Assembly (NCBI GenBank): GCA_937951875.1
Contig: CALGAN010000005.1
Location: forward strand, 1-38,587
DNA: 38,587 nt
Direction: 5' to 3'
Origin: an uncultured Alkalilimnicola sp.
GTDB lineage: Bacteria > Pseudomonadota > Gammaproteobacteria > Nitrococcales > AK92
This document shows, one piece after another, positions 37,994 to 38,587 of this stretch. Under the pieces are notes generated by a model. It saw only the letters and a list, made by a program, of their open reading frames with translations, did no database searches and had not been told where the DNA came from. Numbering within the stretch: position 1 is the first letter of the stretch; the number at the start of each line of letters is the position of its first letter. Made by a program: the position numbers and the translations under genes.

Positions 37994-38587
37994 ATGATGG
38001 CTCGCCACCTCCGCTCTCCCCTCACCTTATTGATCATGTTGCTGGCGGCGCTGCTGACCGCGGCGGCGCCGGCGAGCGCCGGCCTGCTCGACCGCATCAC
38101 CGGCGGCGCCAGCGAGCAGCAGCCGCTGCCGCCCGAGCAGGCCTTTCCGTTCAGCGCCGAACAGCGCGGCCCTCGGGAGATCCTGGCGCGCTTCGACATC
38201 CGCGAGGGCTACTATCTTTACCGCGACAAGCTGCGCTTCGAGCTGAAGAGCAGCGACGCGCGCATCGAACAGGTGCAGCTGCCGAGCGGCGAGGAGAAGG
38301 ACGATCCCTACTTCGGCCCGCAGCAGATTTTCCACCAGCCGATCGAGATCCGACTGCTGCTGGATCGCCCGCTGAGCGACGGCGCGGTGCTCAGCGCCGG
38401 CTACCAGGGCTGCGCCGAAGCGGGCCTGTGCTACCCGCCGCTGACCGTCGACTACCCGCTCGGCGGCGCCGTCGCGACCGCCGTCCCGGACGCGGCCGGC
38501 ACGATGACCAGTTCGACCGCCGCCGCGGCGCCCACGGCGCCGCTCGACGAAGGCGACCGGCTCGGCGGGCTGCTGCGCGGCGGCCAG
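37994..38587 (+). CDS. dsbD: Thiol:disulfide interchange protein DsbD, 3' end outside the window
   Basis: Inner-membrane protein that passes electrons from cytoplasmic thioredoxin to periplasmic disulfide isomerases. 198 codons are visible, reading to the window edge. Residues 1-29 form a signal peptide (hydrophobic 10-25, APASA cleavage). The following DsbD-alpha domain has the redox pair Cys140 and Cys146 in YQGCAEAGLCYPP, the same spacing as in E. coli. Two ATG codons in a row (37994 and 37997) could start it; four bases separate the cutA stop. The Ala/Pro-rich stretch at the end probably links to the transmembrane domain beyond the window. Confidence 0.93.
   Translation, partial: MMARHLRSPLTLLIMLLAALLTAAAPASAGLLDRITGGASEQQPLPPEQAFPFSAEQRGPREILARFDIREGYYLYRDKLRFELKSSDARIEQVQLPSGEEKDDPYFGPQQIFHQPIEIRLLLDRPLSDGAVLSAGYQGCAEAGLCYPPLTVDYPLGGAVATAVPDAAGTMTSSTAAAAPTAPLDEGDRLGGLLRGGQ

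Overview
The window is a GC-rich (roughly two thirds G+C by eye), gene-dense stretch of a gammaproteobacterial chromosome. That assignment rests on family content and gene order: an oligopeptidase A gene, ubiD followed by a ferredoxin-reductase, thiC - Pcm-like - rhodanese - waaA, msbA - hldE, glnE - ilvE - CHCC zinc finger beside LPS glycosyltransferases, and groES-groEL next to cutA-dsbD. The thiC...waaA...msbA/hldE...ligase...ilvE-glnE order recalls the LPS-core region of pseudomonads. A perfect CIRCE element at groESL points away from enteric bacteria. I cannot name a genus.

Layout. 1-1945: 3' part of prlC. 1946-2326: repeat-rich gap. 2327-8782 (minus): three exported proteins, namely a predicted outer-membrane barrel, a large lipoprotein of unknown function and a subtilisin-like (S8) lipoprotein. 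9024-14299 (plus): exonuclease III, a frame-disrupted ubiD, a 2Fe-2S/FAD reductase, and a CHASE-PAS-PAS sensor without an output domain. 14329-16209 (minus): thiC. 16483-17468 (plus): a Pcm-like methyltransferase overlapping a GTG-started rhodanese. 17469-17802: a second repeat-rich gap. 17803-19074 (minus): waaA. 19303-30170 (plus): lipid A / LPS genes, i.e. msbA, hldE, a polysaccharide deacetylase, GT4, GT9, GT4, a sialyltransferase-like protein, an O-antigen-ligase-like protein and a second GT9. 30226-34352 (minus): glnE, ilvE and a zinc-finger gene. 34486-35127 (plus): an unknown membrane protein. 35128-35465: third repeat region plus the groEL terminator. 35466-37521 (minus): groES-groEL under a CIRCE-controlled promoter. 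37661-38587 (plus): cutA and the start of dsbD.

How the genes fit together. WaaA adds Kdo to lipid A, HldE makes the ADP-heptose precursor, the two GT9 proteins are candidate heptosyltransferases, the GT4 and sialyltransferase-like proteins probably extend the core or another surface glycan, the ligase-like protein would attach a polymer, and MsbA flips the lipid A-core. Most genes from hldE to the ligase overlap by 4-8 bases, so they look co-translated.

Most notable observations: a composite family of palindromic repeats lying only in tail-to-tail intergenic gaps (three copies); an apparent 11-base deletion that breaks ubiD inside a highly conserved stretch; a sialyltransferase-superfamily-like protein in the LPS cluster; an orphan CHASE-PAS-PAS sensor; and the lipoprotein/barrel/subtilisin trio. 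None of these is proven to be a new system.
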